DNA of 64,000 bases from Lachnospiraceae bacterium oral taxon 500 (GCA_002999035.1 CP027241.1:1243001-1307000); one strand, 5' to 3'. Positions 39,023-48,213 are shown, counted from the first letter of the stretch. The notes: a model not told the origin generated them from the letters alone. Numbers and translations: made by a program.

Positions 39023-40051
39023 TTACTGTGCAGCCTTAAATTCGGTCCAAATCTGATTGTATTGATGAATAAAGTCTTGTGGGTCTTTAAAAATTTCCGA
39101 ACTTTTTTGCAGCTCGTCAAAAGGAAAACGGCCGAGAATAGCCTTACTGTCATCGTCTAACAACTCAAAGGTAGCCGTGTTCGGCGTGCCGTAAAATATA
39201 TAATCGGTATTTTTCTTGCCGACTTCACCGCGCAGCAGAAAATCAATGAATTGATAAGCTTCTTCCTTATGCGGTGCGTCTTTGGCAATAACGATATTGT
39301 CAAACCAATAGTTCGTGCCTTCCTTCGGAACGGCATAAGCAAAATCATCCGATTCCTGGATGACGGCATAGGCTTCGCCTGACCAGCAAACCGCCAAAGC
39401 GGCTTCTTTTTGCAGCATCATATCTTTGACATTATCGCCGACATAGGCCAGAACCAGCGGTTTTTGCGCCAGCAGCAGCTCTTTGGCGGCGGTCAGCTCA
39501 TCCAGATTTTTGGTGTTCATGGAGTAGCCCAGGAGTTTTAAGGCCACCATCAGGCCATCCCTTTGCGAGTCCAGCATCAGGATTTTCTGGGAGTATTTTT
39601 CATTCCACAGGATTGACCAGCTGTCAACCGGGTCATCGACCATGTTTTTATTATAAAGAATACCGACCGATCCCCAAAAATAGGGAACCGAATAGCTATA
39701 ACCCGGATCAAAGTCCAGATCGGCAAAGGCCGGATCAATATTTTTTAAGTTCGGCAGCTTACTCAAATCCAACTTTTCAATCCGTCCCTCCCGAATCATT
39801 TTTTCAATGATATAATCGGAGGGGAAAAGCACGTCGTAATCGTTGCCGCCCTGAGTAAAGCGGACCCACATATCTTCATTGGTGGCAAAGGTATCATAAA
39901 CGACCTTGATGCCGGTTTCTTTTTCAAAATCATCCAGCAGCTCCTCATTGATGTAATCACCCCAATTAAAAACATGAACGGTCTTACCGCCGCTGTGGCC
40001 GCAGCCGGCCAGTACCAAAATCAGGAAAGAAACAACAATAATTTTTTTCAA
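39023..40051 (-). CDS. potD: Spermidine/putrescine ABC transporter substrate-binding lipoprotein (first copy)
   Basis: This 342-residue receptor has a lipobox LVLAGC and then KTVHVFNWGDYINEELLDDFE. Conserved binding-cleft pieces include DVLFPSDYIIEKMI, YFWGSVGILYNKNMVDDP and WSGEAYAVIQ. It is the cognate receptor for PotABC encoded immediately upstream. ATG follows AAAGGAGGTATTCATTG. The downstream gene is its tandem copy. Confidence 0.94.
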   Translation of the reverse strand: MKKIIVVSFLILVLAGCGHSGGKTVHVFNWGDYINEELLDDFEKETGIKVVYDTFATNEDMWVRFTQGGNDYDVLFPSDYIIEKMIREGRIEKLDLSKLPNLKNIDPAFADLDFDPGYSYSVPYFWGSVGILYNKNMVDDPVDSWSILWNEKYSQKILMLDSQRDGLMVALKLLGYSMNTKNLDELTAAKELLLAQKPLVLAYVGDNVKDMMLQKEAALAVCWSGEAYAVIQESDDFAYAVPKEGTNYWFDNIVIAKDAPHKEEAYQFIDFLLRGEVGKKNTDYIFYGTPNTATFELLDDDSKAILGRFPFDELQKSSEIFKDPQDFIHQYNQIWTEFKAAQ

Positions 40052-40157
40052 TGAATACCTCCTTTAAACGAGACCATTACCCCTCTGGCTATAGCCGGTA
40101 GGGAGCCTTTCTGAACAAGGCTGCAAGACAGTTAAATCCAAAGTTCAATGCCCGCGG

Positions 40158-40946
40158 TCAGCTCATCAGTTGTTCCTTATCATCGGAATATTTATTGACC
40201 AGCAAAAGCAAAACCAAAACCGCAATAAACATCAAAGTCGACAGAGCGTTGATGCTGGGCTTAATTCCCCGTCTGGCCATGGTGTAAATCTTAATGGACA
40301 AATTGGTGACGCCCACTCCGGCCGTGAAATAGCTGATGACAAAGTCATCAATTGACATGGTAAAAGCCATAATCGCACCGGTGATAATACCGGGCTGAAT
40401 TTCCGGCAAAACCACTTTGCGGAAAGCGTAAAAAGGCGTTGCTCCCAAATCCATAGCGGCATTAACCGTATCGTCCGGCATTTGCGCCAGCTTTGGCAGC
40501 ACTGATAAAATGACATAGGGCACATTAAAGGCAATATGCGCAATCAGCATTGTGGTAAAGCCCAGTTTAAAGCGCAGTACCGCCAGTGCGGAAAACAAGG
40601 CCATCAACGAAATACCGGTTACGATATCGGGGTTAAGCAAAGGAATGTTGTTAACTGCCAGTAAAATCTTTTTCGGGCGCCGGCGCAGATGATGGATTCC
40701 GTAAGCGGTAATCGTACCGAAGACGGTGGCGACGGCCGAGGACAAAACAGCACACAGCACCGTGTAGTACAGGGCTTTCATAATGCTCTTATCCTTAAAC
40801 AACTCCGAATACCAGCGCAGGGAAAAACCGCTCCAGGCAGCAGTTGATTTGGAGTTATTAAAAGAAAAAATAATCAATACTAAAATCGGCGCATACAAAA
40901 AGAAGAATATAAAAAAAGTATAAATCTTTGCTAAGCTTTTTTTCAT
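40158..40946 (-). CDS. potC: Spermidine/putrescine ABC transporter permease PotC
   Basis: This 262-residue permease has six helices and the EAA loop AAMDLGATPFYAFRKVVLPEIQPG. The N-terminal YAPILVLIIFSFNNSKSTAAWSGFSLRWY is typical of PotC. It begins in a 4-base overlap with potB, showing translational coupling, and pairs with PotB in the membrane. Confidence 0.95.
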   Translation of the reverse strand: MKKSLAKIYTFFIFFFLYAPILVLIIFSFNNSKSTAAWSGFSLRWYSELFKDKSIMKALYYTVLCAVLSSAVATVFGTITAYGIHHLRRRPKKILLAVNNIPLLNPDIVTGISLMALFSALAVLRFKLGFTTMLIAHIAFNVPYVILSVLPKLAQMPDDTVNAAMDLGATPFYAFRKVVLPEIQPGIITGAIMAFTMSIDDFVISYFTAGVGVTNLSIKIYTMARRGIKPSINALSTLMFIAVLVLLLLVNKYSDDKEQLMS

Positions 40947-41758
40947 TTGACTGCTCCTTCGTATTTACTGTCAATTTTATGCAGCAGCCGCATAAACATT
41001 AAAATAAACAGCATCAGGATGACGGAAATGGCTGAACCGAAGCTCCAGTTGTTGACCTTCATAAACTGCTCTTGTACCAGGTTGCCGATTAAAACACTTT
41101 GTCCGCCTCCTAAGAGGTCGGAGATGACAAAGGTGCTGACGGCCGGCATAAATACCATCGTCACGCCGGAAATCACGCCGGGGAGCGATAACGGAAAAAT
41201 AACCTTATAAAAGGTGAGCCACGGCGGGCAGCCCAGATCATATGCCGCTTCAATCAGGCTTTTATCCATTTTGACCAAGACCGTGTAAATCGGCAGAACC
41301 ATAAAGGGCAGGAAATTATAAACCATGCCGAGCAGCACGGCGTTATTGTTATAAAGGAGTTCCAGCTGAACGCCCAACAGCGAAAGAAGCCGATTGATAA
41401 AACCGTTCCGGCCGAGAATCGCCATCCAAGAATAGGTGCGCAGCAAAAAGTTCATCCACATTGGCAGAATAAAAAGGAGCAGCACCGTCTGCGAATGTTT
41501 CATTTTGGAAATAATCATTGCCATCGGGTAGCCCAAAATCAGGCAGATTAAAGTCGCCAGTCCCGCCAGATAAATCGAATTGGCAAAAACTTTCAGATAA
41601 AGAGGATGAAACAAATTGACATAATTAGCCAAAGAAAAGACCAATTCGCCGGTTACTCCGTTTTTAACGGTTAAGCTGTAATAAAGGATCAGGACAAGCG
41701 GCAGTAAAATAAAAAGAGCCGTCCAAATTACATAGGGAAACGCGCTGTATTTTTTCAA
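40943..41758 (-). CDS. potB: Spermidine/putrescine ABC transporter permease PotB
   Basis: This 271-residue permease has six helices and the EAA loop EAAYDLGCPPWLTFYKVIFPLSLPG. It follows potA after 5 bases and overlaps potC by 4. The order potA-potB-potC-potD is the classical one. Confidence 0.95.
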   Translation of the reverse strand: MKKYSAFPYVIWTALFILLPLVLILYYSLTVKNGVTGELVFSLANYVNLFHPLYLKVFANSIYLAGLATLICLILGYPMAMIISKMKHSQTVLLLFILPMWMNFLLRTYSWMAILGRNGFINRLLSLLGVQLELLYNNNAVLLGMVYNFLPFMVLPIYTVLVKMDKSLIEAAYDLGCPPWLTFYKVIFPLSLPGVISGVTMVFMPAVSTFVISDLLGGGQSVLIGNLVQEQFMKVNNWSFGSAISVILMLFILMFMRLLHKIDSKYEGAVK

Positions 41759-41763
41759 TGCCT

Positions 41764-42804
41764 CTAAGCCTCCTTTTTCATAATATGAATTAAATCAGGG
41801 GCGATAAACAGCCCGACTTCCTGTCCTTCGGCGTGCGGGATTGTGCTTTGAATCAGCCATTCCCGGCCGTTTTCCAGGACAATCATTTCATAGTGAACGC
41901 CTTTAAAGACGATGGAATCGACCACGCCGTGCAGCTGGGCGTTCGGCCCGGTGGTAATTTCAATATCTTCCGGCCGGACAACCACGTCGATGGCTTCGTC
42001 CTGATCAAAGCCGGTATCAATGCAGGGGAAAATGGTATCGGCAAACTCAACCACCCGGTCCTCTTTAAAAATACCGGGCAGGATATTGCTTTCGCCGATA
42101 AAATCAGCCACAAAGGCATTTTCCGGTTCGTTGTAAATGTCAATCGGCGAGCCGACCTGCTGAATCTTGCCCTTATTCATAATAATGATTTTGTCCGACA
42201 TGGTCAGGGCTTCCTCCTGGTCATGCGTCACATAAATAAAAGTAATCCCTAGATCCTGCTGCATATATTTCAGTTCCAGCTGCATTTCTTTGCGCAGTTT
42301 TAAATCAAGCGCTCCCAGCGGCTCGTCCAGGAGCAGGATTTGCGGCTCGTTGACCAGCGCCCGGGCAATGGCAATCCGCTGCTGCTGTCCGCCGCTGAGT
42401 GAATTGACCCGGCGCTTTTCAAAGCCGTCCAAATTGACAAGATGCAGCATTTTGCTGACTCTTTTGTCGATTTCGGACTTAGCCATTTTTTTGATGTGCA
42501 GGCCGAAAGCAATATTATCGTAAATCGACATATGCGGAAACAGGGCATATTTTTGAAAAACGGTATTGATCGGACGGGAATAGGGCGGCAGGTCAACGAT
42601 GCTTTTGCCGTTTAATAAGATATCGCCGGAGGTCGGCGTTTCAAATCCTCCGATCATCCGTAAAGTCGTGGTCTTGCCGCAGCCGCTGGGGCCCAAAATG
42701 GTTAAAAACTCTTTGGTTTTTACCCAAAAATCAATATTATCGACAACTCTGGCACCGTCATATTCTTTTACCAGATTAATTCCCTCGATCAATCGTTTGC
42801 TCAT
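41764..42804 (-). CDS. potA: Spermidine/putrescine ABC transporter ATP-binding protein PotA
   Basis: This 346-residue ATPase drives polyamine uptake. Walker A is [12 protein letters not shown] (about 37-48), signature [15 protein letters not shown], Walker [13 protein letters not shown], and H-loop THDQEEAL. The C-terminal TOBE domain (about 270-340) includes [12 protein letters not shown] follows AATAAGGAGAAAAAA. A TATAAT-like box lies at about 42815-42820 on the minus strand, but without a convincing -35, so it may be read from the regulator gene promoter. Confidence 0.95.
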   Translation of the reverse strand: MSKRLIEGINLVKEYDGARVVDNIDFWVKTKEFLTILGPSGCGKTTTLRMIGGFETPTSGDILLNGKSIVDLPPYSRPINTVFQKYALFPHMSIYDNIAFGLHIKKMAKSEIDKRVSKMLHLVNLDGFEKRRVNSLSGGQQQRIAIARALVNEPQILLLDEPLGALDLKLRKEMQLELKYMQQDLGITFIYVTHDQEEALTMSDKIIIMNKGKIQQVGSPIDIYNEPENAFVADFIGESNILPGIFKEDRVVEFADTIFPCIDTGFDQDEAIDVVVRPEDIEITTGPNAQLHGVVDSIVFKGVHYEMIVLENGREWLIQSTIPHAEGQEVGLFIAPDLIHIMKKEA

Positions 42805-43008
42805 TTTTTTCTCCTTATTATAGTAAAATCAGATCGAATTCCGACTGTAGGTTTCGGCCTGATACCGCCTGTTTTCCGCGCGCCGGTTCATTGACGGCTG
42901 CGGCGAAACCTCCGCAGGGTGCCGCTTACCGGGCGGCGCCGGATGATTGGGATGTCCCATGTAACCCTATAAATAGGTAATAACACCGTTTTTTGGTGAA
43001 ACGCCGCT

Positions 43009-43548
43009 TTAAAAGCAGGGCGGGGTTGATATCAAAAGTAAAGTGGCCGGTTTGGCAGAGCGATTATGGAGGCTGTGATAGCCGTTGGCCGGGTAATAAA
43101 AGCTGTTGCCCTTTTTAATCCGGTAAACCTGTTTATTCAGATTCAGCTGAATGCTGCCGGATAAAACATAACCGAAGATTTCGCCGTCGGTCGGCGCAAA
43201 CTCCAAGAACTGTCCGCCGGCTTCCAGGGACAGCAAAATCGGCTCCATTTGATTTTTCTGGGCGTTGGGAACAATCCAACTGACCTGATAGCCCAGCTCC
43301 TTATCGGTTTTTAAGAAAAAGTCCTCTTTGCAAAAAAGAACTTTTTCTTCTTTTTTTTCGCTGAAAAACTCGGCCAAATTGGTGCCGAGGCTTTCTAAGA
43401 TATCGTTTAAGCTATCCAGTGAGGGCGAAGTCAAATCCCGTTCCAGCTGCGAGATAAAGCCCTTGGATAATTCGCAGCGGTCGGCCAGTTCTTCCTGCGT
43501 TAAATTATTTTTCAGCCGCAGCTGCTTAATACTTTCTCCAATCTGCAT
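43009..43548 (-). CDS. XRE-family regulator with cupin domain (PuuR-like)
   Basis: This 179-residue regulator has an N-terminal helix-turn-helix (about 5-60, LRLKNNLTQEELADRCELSK) and a C-terminal cupin (about 105-178, LEFAPTDGEIFGYVLSGSIQL then YYPANGYHSLHN). Proteins of this build sense small metabolites, and those beside pot genes regulate polyamine uptake. It is followed after 204 bases by potA on the same strand, which supports that role. A strong promoter lies upstream at 43686-43714. Confidence 0.9.
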   Translation of the reverse strand: MQIGESIKQLRLKNNLTQEELADRCELSKGFISQLERDLTSPSLDSLNDILESLGTNLAEFFSEKKEEKVLFCKEDFFLKTDKELGYQVSWIVPNAQKNQMEPILLSLEAGGQFLEFAPTDGEIFGYVLSGSIQLNLNKQVYRIKKGNSFYYPANGYHSLHNRSAKPATLLLISTPPCF

Positions 43549-43685
43549 AAGAAATACCGCCTTTCCGGTTGCTGAATTTAAGGGTCAGGATCCGTGACAC
43601 AGGATGGTTTCGGCTGATGCCTTCGCAGATTTCCTGTATCGTCATATATTAAACTTAAAATACAGCTTTGCTAAACACGGAAGAT

Positions 43686-43714
43686 ATTATACATAGGATT
43701 CATAAAAAAGTCAA
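43686..43714 (-). promoter_or_regulatory. Predicted promoter of the XRE-cupin/pot genes
   Basis: On the minus strand TTGACT (43714-43709) and TATAAT (43691-43686), 17 bp apart. Confidence 0.7.
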
Positions 43715-43809
43715 GAGCTTTGTCAGGAATTTTACCTTTACACTTTGGCGAATTTTACCTGGGGGCAGTTATTCGGGGCAGTTATTCCCAGCCTCGGGTA
43801 AATCCGAAG

Positions 43810-43837
43810 TTGTAAATCAAGAAAAGTATGATATACT
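43810..43837 (+). promoter_or_regulatory. Predicted promoter of the 2-hydroxyacid dehydrogenase gene
   Basis: TTGTAA (43810-43815) and TATACT (43832-43837) with a 16-bp spacer. Confidence 0.55.
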
Positions 43838-43970
43838 GGTAAAAATATTTGGATTTTAGAAAAACATAGCTGATTTGAGGTATTAAAAACATCTGCCGCA
43901 GGGGAGAGATGGGAAAAACGATTGTTAAGTTTAACCGTTTGCCGGAATTGATTCAGGAGGTCAAAAGAGA

Positions 43971-44924
43971 ATGAAAACAATTTTAATCACAACGGAGTTT
44001 ACCAAGGAAGAAAAAAACAAGGCAGCGGAAATTGCTGCCGGTCATCACTTGATTTATAAGGGCAGTACCGGGTTTTCGCCGGAGGAGATAGAACAGGCGG
44101 ACGCGGTGCTGGGCAATTTTCCGCCCCGGGATTTGGCGGCGGCTCGGAATCTGGAATGGCTGCAGCTGCAAATGGCCGGAACCGACAGCTATTTAAAACC
44201 GGGGATTTTACCGGAAAAGGTCGTGCTGACCAATGTCACCGGCGCTTTCGGTGAATCGATTGCTGAGTATGTGCTGGGAGCGGTTCTGCTTTTAAAAAAT
44301 CACTTTCATACCTATATCCGGCGGCAAAGCCAAAAAAGCTGGGCTAAGATTCCGGTCACGAACTTAAAGGGCAGCACTGTCCTGCTCCTGGGACTGGGTG
44401 ATATCGGCCGGGAAACGGCCAAGCGGATGAAGGCAATGGGAGCATATGTCATTGCCGTTAAAAGGCGGCCAAGTGAGCGGCCGGATTATGTGGACGAGCT
44501 TTATTATGAAGCGGAGCTTGACCGGGTCATTCCCCGGGCGGATGTGTTTGTGCTGACGATTCCAATGTACGCCGAAGTGCGGCATATTATCAGCCAGAGG
44601 CGAATTGCGCTAATGAAGCCGTCGGCACTGCTGGTGAATATTGCCCGGGGCGGTCTGATTGACCAGGACGCCCTGATTGCGGCTTTGCAGCAGGGAAAAA
44701 TTGCCGGTGCGGCGCTGGACGTATTTGAACAGGAGCCGCTGCCGGAGGACAGCCCTTTGTGGGAACTGGAAAATATTCTTTTAACACCGCATAACGCCGG
44801 CGGCTTCAGCTCGCCGATGGCCAGAGAAAAAATCGGTCAGATTATGCTGGATAATTTGGAGCGCTATTTAACCGGTCAGCCGCTGAAAAACGTGATTGAT
44901 AAAAAAACCGGCTATTGCTTGTAA
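43971..44924 (+). CDS. D-2-hydroxyacid dehydrogenase, NAD-dependent
   Basis: This 317-residue cytoplasmic oxidoreductase interconverts a 2-keto acid and a D-2-hydroxy acid. The nucleotide-binding motif is LLLGLGDIGRETAKRM (GxGxxG), and the catalytic trio is Arg in VNIARGGLID, Glu in FEQEPLPEDSPLW and His in LTPHNAGG. The R in VIAVKRRP after the Rossmann turn would also allow NADP. Start follows TCAGGAGGTCAAAAGAGA. Substrate (glyoxylate, hydroxypyruvate, phosphoglycerate or others) cannot be read. Its own promoter is present; a repeat array follows. Confidence 0.93.
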   Translation: MKTILITTEFTKEEKNKAAEIAAGHHLIYKGSTGFSPEEIEQADAVLGNFPPRDLAAARNLEWLQLQMAGTDSYLKPGILPEKVVLTNVTGAFGESIAEYVLGAVLLLKNHFHTYIRRQSQKSWAKIPVTNLKGSTVLLLGLGDIGRETAKRMKAMGAYVIAVKRRPSERPDYVDELYYEAELDRVIPRADVFVLTIPMYAEVRHIISQRRIALMKPSALLVNIARGGLIDQDALIAALQQGKIAGAALDVFEQEPLPEDSPLWELENILLTPHNAGGFSSPMAREKIGQIMLDNLERYLTGQPLKNVIDKKTGYCL

Positions 44925-44950
44925 TAAGCATTTGCCGTTCAGGCAGGACA

Positions 44951-45170
44951 CTCATAATTTGCTGAAAGCGAATTATGAGTGCGGGTATCCTGTCCCGCCC
45001 GAAGCATCGCGTTTCAGTTCGGGTGAGCAGCTTTTCCGGCCGAAATATTGCGTGTTTCTGCCCAAACGGCATCCTACCCCGGTTGAAGTGCTGTGTGTTT
45101 TAGTTCGGCGGCAACTTTTCCGCTCGAAGCGCCGTGCGCTTCAATCAGGCGGGCAGCTTGCCCCAATGGG
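44951..45170. repeat. Tandem array of about 41-bp hairpin cassettes
   Basis: It opens with a 13-bp-arm hairpin (CTCATAATTTGCT/AGCGAATTATGAG, 44951-44980). Four cassettes follow with hairpins starting at 45001, 45042, 45085 and 45126, i.e. steps of 41, 43 and 41. Examples: GAAGCGC-CGT-GCGCTTC (45126-45142, perfect) and GAAGTGCTGTGTGTTTT (45085-45101), where all seven pairs form if G-U is allowed. Linkers share CGGGCAGCTTnnCC/GGCAACTTTTCC. Confidence 0.7.
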
Positions 45171-45321
45171 CGACTTGCCTAAAAAACTTTTTGGCGGGCA
45201 TGGGGAAGATTAAAAAAATTAGAATAGGATTAAAAGCGTGCCGATGGTGTTCTAATTTGATAAATAAATATATATAAAGCATTTAATGCATATAAAACAT
45301 GTAAAAAATCAGAAAAATCGG

Positions 45322-45424
45322 TTGGTTTTTCTCCGAAAATATGATATGGTACTGGCATTGAATTTGTCCGGGAGATCCGGCAAAACAGAGGTTATGATCT
45401 CAATTTTCCGTAACCTTTGTTTTT
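45322..45424 (+). promoter_or_regulatory. Promoter, leader hairpin and terminator before the SLH gene
   Basis: TTGGTT (45322-45327) and TATGGT (about 45345-45350), 17 bp apart, precede CCGGGAGATCCGG and a terminator-like hairpin: AAACAGAGGTTA pairs with TAACCTTTGTTT (45411-45422), followed by T6. The gene starts at 45588. This may be a transcription attenuator or a small terminated RNA of about 75 bases. Confidence 0.5.
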
Positions 45425-45587
45425 TTGCGGATAAATCAGCGAAAGATAGTGCGGAAAGGAAATTAACTTCAGCGGCAAGGCGCAACCCCTTTTTCTTTCG
45501 GCGGCGGGCAAACGGGAAATCAAAAACGGCTTAATAAACTGCATTTTTACTATTTCAGTTAAGCCAATCATCAAAAAGGAGATAACA

Positions 45588-48137
45588 ATGAAACGAAAAT
45601 TAACAGCACTATTATTGACAATGTGTCTGCTGCTTACTGCTTTTCCAATACCGGCGGCAGCAGCGGAAAGGATTACGATTCGCATTCAAGGCGATGAGCA
45701 TGTTAAGGGCTTCCAAGTCGGCAGTGAGCTGAAACAGGAGCTTGTGCTTGAGGCAGATAAGGGAAAAAATTTAGAGGAGATTATCAATGATAATCCCGGA
45801 GAACCGGTTTTTAACACGGGCTATGAGGCGGAAAACTTCTATACCTCAGGTGGTGAAGTAATTGCTTATGAGCGGATGGCTGCCTATATTCCGGCCGACG
45901 GGGAAACCTTTCTCGTTAAGGGAAAATGGAAAGAAATGACAAATATCCAGATGATAGCGGCGGGCAGCAGCAGAGTGTACAAAGGCGGACAAGGGCTTAT
46001 TTCAATTGCTGTTTACGATAAAGAAGATAAGCCGAATACCATACCGGCCAGTGAATATACATGGTCTTTGGAGGGGGCAGTGCAGCCCGGTACCAAAATT
46101 GAACCGGATGGGGCTTATGGTTTACTGACGGTTGATTCGGCGGAAACGGCAGCGTCACTTACGATTAAAGCGGTTTTTCGGCATCAGGCAGGTGTTGAGG
46201 GGGAATATACGGTAAGTGTTATCGATATGCCGACGTATTCCGGCTTGGAGATTGAAAGCCGGATCCCCGGAGACTGGGAACCGGGTAAAGTCTATGGTTT
46301 GATAATAAAAGGCAAAAAAACGCTAACAGAGACAGATAATCTTTCGCCGGCGTATTTTAATTTTGCCCTGACCGGCAATACTTCGCCGAATACCAAAATT
46401 GATCCCAGAGAGGGGTATGTCACAGTAGCGGCGGACGAACTGTCCACTTCGCTGACGGTTACAGTTGCTCATAAGACAAATACGGCTTTGCAACAAAGTA
46501 AGACCTTTACTGTTACTGTGCCGGATTATAATTTGGCAATTAAACCGGAAAATCCGAAAGTGAAAAGAGGCGAGAGTGCTCAGTTTTCGGCGTATGCATC
46601 TTATACAGATGGCAGCAGGGAAGTAGAAGTCAAAGCGCCGTATCTTGTTTGGCGGATGGCGACTTCGACAGATTCTTCAACTATTACGCCGGAAGGGCTG
46701 TTTACTTATGCTCAGAATCAGGAGGGTAATCAAGTAAACGTAGTAGCAGAATTTAAAGGGAAAGCAGCTTATGTTACAGTGAAAGAGCAGATTCTTGAGA
46801 GCATAGAGATTACGGAGATTCATTCGCTTTCATCGGTAACTCCGGGAGGAGAGATGCAGTTTAAAGCCAAAGGCAAAGATAATTTTGACGAAGACATCGT
46901 TTTCGCACCAGGCGAGATTAAGTTTGAACTGGTAGCGGGCGGTACAGTGGCACCGGCTCTGGAGAAAACCTCGACCAATACCCGTCTTGATGAGAGGACC
47001 GGCAAATTAATTGTCGGCAGGGATGAATTTAAAGATAAGCTGACGGTGAAAGTAAGCCATGCGGCTACCGGAAAGTCTGTTCAAATGCCTATTAATGTTA
47101 ATCGCGGTCCTTATACTCTGAAGTTGAAGCCCCAAAATGCAACGGTGGCCAAAGGAGAAAGCAAACAGTTTACAGCGTATGTGGTTGAGGGTTCTACGGA
47201 AGTGGCTTTAAAGCCAACTGACCTGACATGGAAAGCATTCGTAGATTCAGCAGAAGCCACCCAGTCGGCAATTACCGTAAACGGTGTCTTTACCTATGGA
47301 GCAGCAGAAACGGCTACAGAAGTAGCGATTAAGGCGACTTTAAAATATGATTCGACTAAAATGGCTAATGCAGTGGTCAAGCTAGGGGCGAGCAGCAATC
47401 CCCCGCTTAACGGCTATGACAATGGCAATAGCAGTAACAATGGCAATAACAATAGTAATAACAATAACAATAGCAGTAACAATAGCAGCAGCAACACCGG
47501 CGGACCGGCTGCACCTGCACCGCAGCAGCCGAAGAAGGCGGAAGATAATAAACCGAAACCGCAAGACAAGAAGACGGATAAGACCAATGAAATTATCGGG
47601 CGTTTTCAGGATATCGCCGGACACTGGGCGCAAAAAGCAATTGTAAAAGCCATAGAAAAAGGTATCTTTAAGGGTGTAGCCGAAAACAGCTTTGCGCCGG
47701 ATCGGCAAATGAGCCGGGCAGAGTTTATCACCGTACTGGGCCGGATGAGTGAGCAGGCGGCAGTCTTGCGGGAAATTCCGTTTAGCGATGTGAACACAAA
47801 TGCTTACTATGCACAGCATGTGGCATGGGGGGCGGCGCTTGGTCTGATGAAAGGTTTTGAGGACGGCACTTTCCGGCCGGAGGCTAAGATTACCAGAGAG
47901 CAGGCAGCAGTCATTTTTGCTAATTTCTTAAAGGATAAAAAATTGCCGGAAAGCCCGGTAACTGCCTTTGGCGATGAGGAAAATATCAGCGGCTGGGCGA
48001 AAGAAGCCGTCAAGAAAGCGGCCGCGCTGGGGCTGTTAAAGGGCAAGGACGGCGGCCGGTTTGCGCCGAAAGATGTGCTCACCCGCGCAGAAATGGCGCA
48101 GATTTTAGATAATCTGAGTAATATGCTGGAGAAATAA
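45588..48137 (+). CDS. Surface protein with Ig-like domains and three C-terminal SLH domains
   Basis: This 849-residue exported protein is built for the cell surface. A signal peptide (LLLTMCLLLTAFPIPAAAA, about 7-25) is followed by repeated Ig-like/BIG2-type domains of about 90-100 residues (about 125-640; SGLEIESRIPGDWEPGK, LAIKPENPKVKRGESAQFSA and TLKLKPQNATVAKGESKQFT mark repeats). A low-complexity linker rich in Asn/Ser/Gly (about 607-636) and Pro/Lys (to about 665) leads to three SLH domains (about 670-845; FQDIAGHWAQKAIVKAIEKG, FSDVNTNAYYAQHVAWGAAL and FGDEENISGWAKEAVKKAA), which bind pyruvylated wall polymer. ATG follows AAAAAGGAGATAACA. Role could be S-layer or adhesin; ligand unknown. 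Confidence 0.9.
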   Translation: MKRKLTALLLTMCLLLTAFPIPAAAAERITIRIQGDEHVKGFQVGSELKQELVLEADKGKNLEEIINDNPGEPVFNTGYEAENFYTSGGEVIAYERMAAYIPADGETFLVKGKWKEMTNIQMIAAGSSRVYKGGQGLISIAVYDKEDKPNTIPASEYTWSLEGAVQPGTKIEPDGAYGLLTVDSAETAASLTIKAVFRHQAGVEGEYTVSVIDMPTYSGLEIESRIPGDWEPGKVYGLIIKGKKTLTETDNLSPAYFNFALTGNTSPNTKIDPREGYVTVAADELSTSLTVTVAHKTNTALQQSKTFTVTVPDYNLAIKPENPKVKRGESAQFSAYASYTDGSREVEVKAPYLVWRMATSTDSSTITPEGLFTYAQNQEGNQVNVVAEFKGKAAYVTVKEQILESIEITEIHSLSSVTPGGEMQFKAKGKDNFDEDIVFAPGEIKFELVAGGTVAPALEKTSTNTRLDERTGKLIVGRDEFKDKLTVKVSHAATGKSVQMPINVNRGPYTLKLKPQNATVAKGESKQFTAYVVEGSTEVALKPTDLTWKAFVDSAEATQSAITVNGVFTYGAAETATEVAIKATLKYDSTKMANAVVKLGASSNPPLNGYDNGNSSNNGNNNSNNNNNSSNNSSSNTGGPAAPAPQQPKKAEDNKPKPQDKKTDKTNEIIGRFQDIAGHWAQKAIVKAIEKGIFKGVAENSFAPDRQMSRAEFITVLGRMSEQAAVLREIPFSDVNTNAYYAQHVAWGAALGLMKGFEDGTFRPEAKITREQAAVIFANFLKDKKLPESPVTAFGDEENISGWAKEAVKKAAALGLLKGKDGGRFAPKDVLTRAEMAQILDNLSNMLEK
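47410..47490 (+). repeat. Asn/Ser codon tract in the SLH gene
   Basis: Repeated AATAAC/AATAGC-type triplets encode a run such as NNGNNNSNNNNNSSNNSSS. It is a flexible linker and likely to change length by slippage. Confidence 0.7.
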
Positions 48138-48175
48138 AAAAAGCAGGCAAGCAAGAAACTTGCTGTAAGAAAGGT

Positions 48176-48213
48176 CAAAGAGCGTGGCATAAAAGCTGCG
48201 CTTTTTGTTTTTT
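48176..48213 (+). terminator. Intrinsic terminator of the SLH gene
   Basis: CAAAGAGCGTG (48176-48186) pairs, with two G-U, with TGCGCTTTTTG (about 48197-48207), followed by T6. Confidence 0.65.

Larger units (their letters stand above)
43549..43970. other. Intergenic region between divergent regulator and dehydrogenase genes
   Basis: The 422 bases hold two divergent promoters (43686-43714 minus; 43810-43837 plus). No gene or strong repeat is seen; the frame 43668-43859 is not supported. Confidence 0.55.
44925..45587. other. Large intergenic region with hairpin array and attenuated leader
   Basis: The 663 bases contain a hairpin array (44951-45170) and then a promoter-hairpin-terminator set (45322-45424) before the SLH gene. 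Open frames here follow the repeats and are not credible genes. Confidence 0.65.

Noticed and set aside
44951-45170. CRISPR array
   Set aside because: Repeats are not identical, units are hairpins with variable stems, and there are no unique spacers or cas genes.
44896-45213. Open frame of about 105 codons after the dehydrogenase gene
   Set aside because: It overlaps the end of the dehydrogenase gene and runs through the hairpin array; the periodic repeats keep it open. No ribosome binding site.
45286-45534. Frame of 82 codons before the SLH gene
   Set aside because: It runs across the promoter and terminator hairpin of the leader and has no ribosome binding site.
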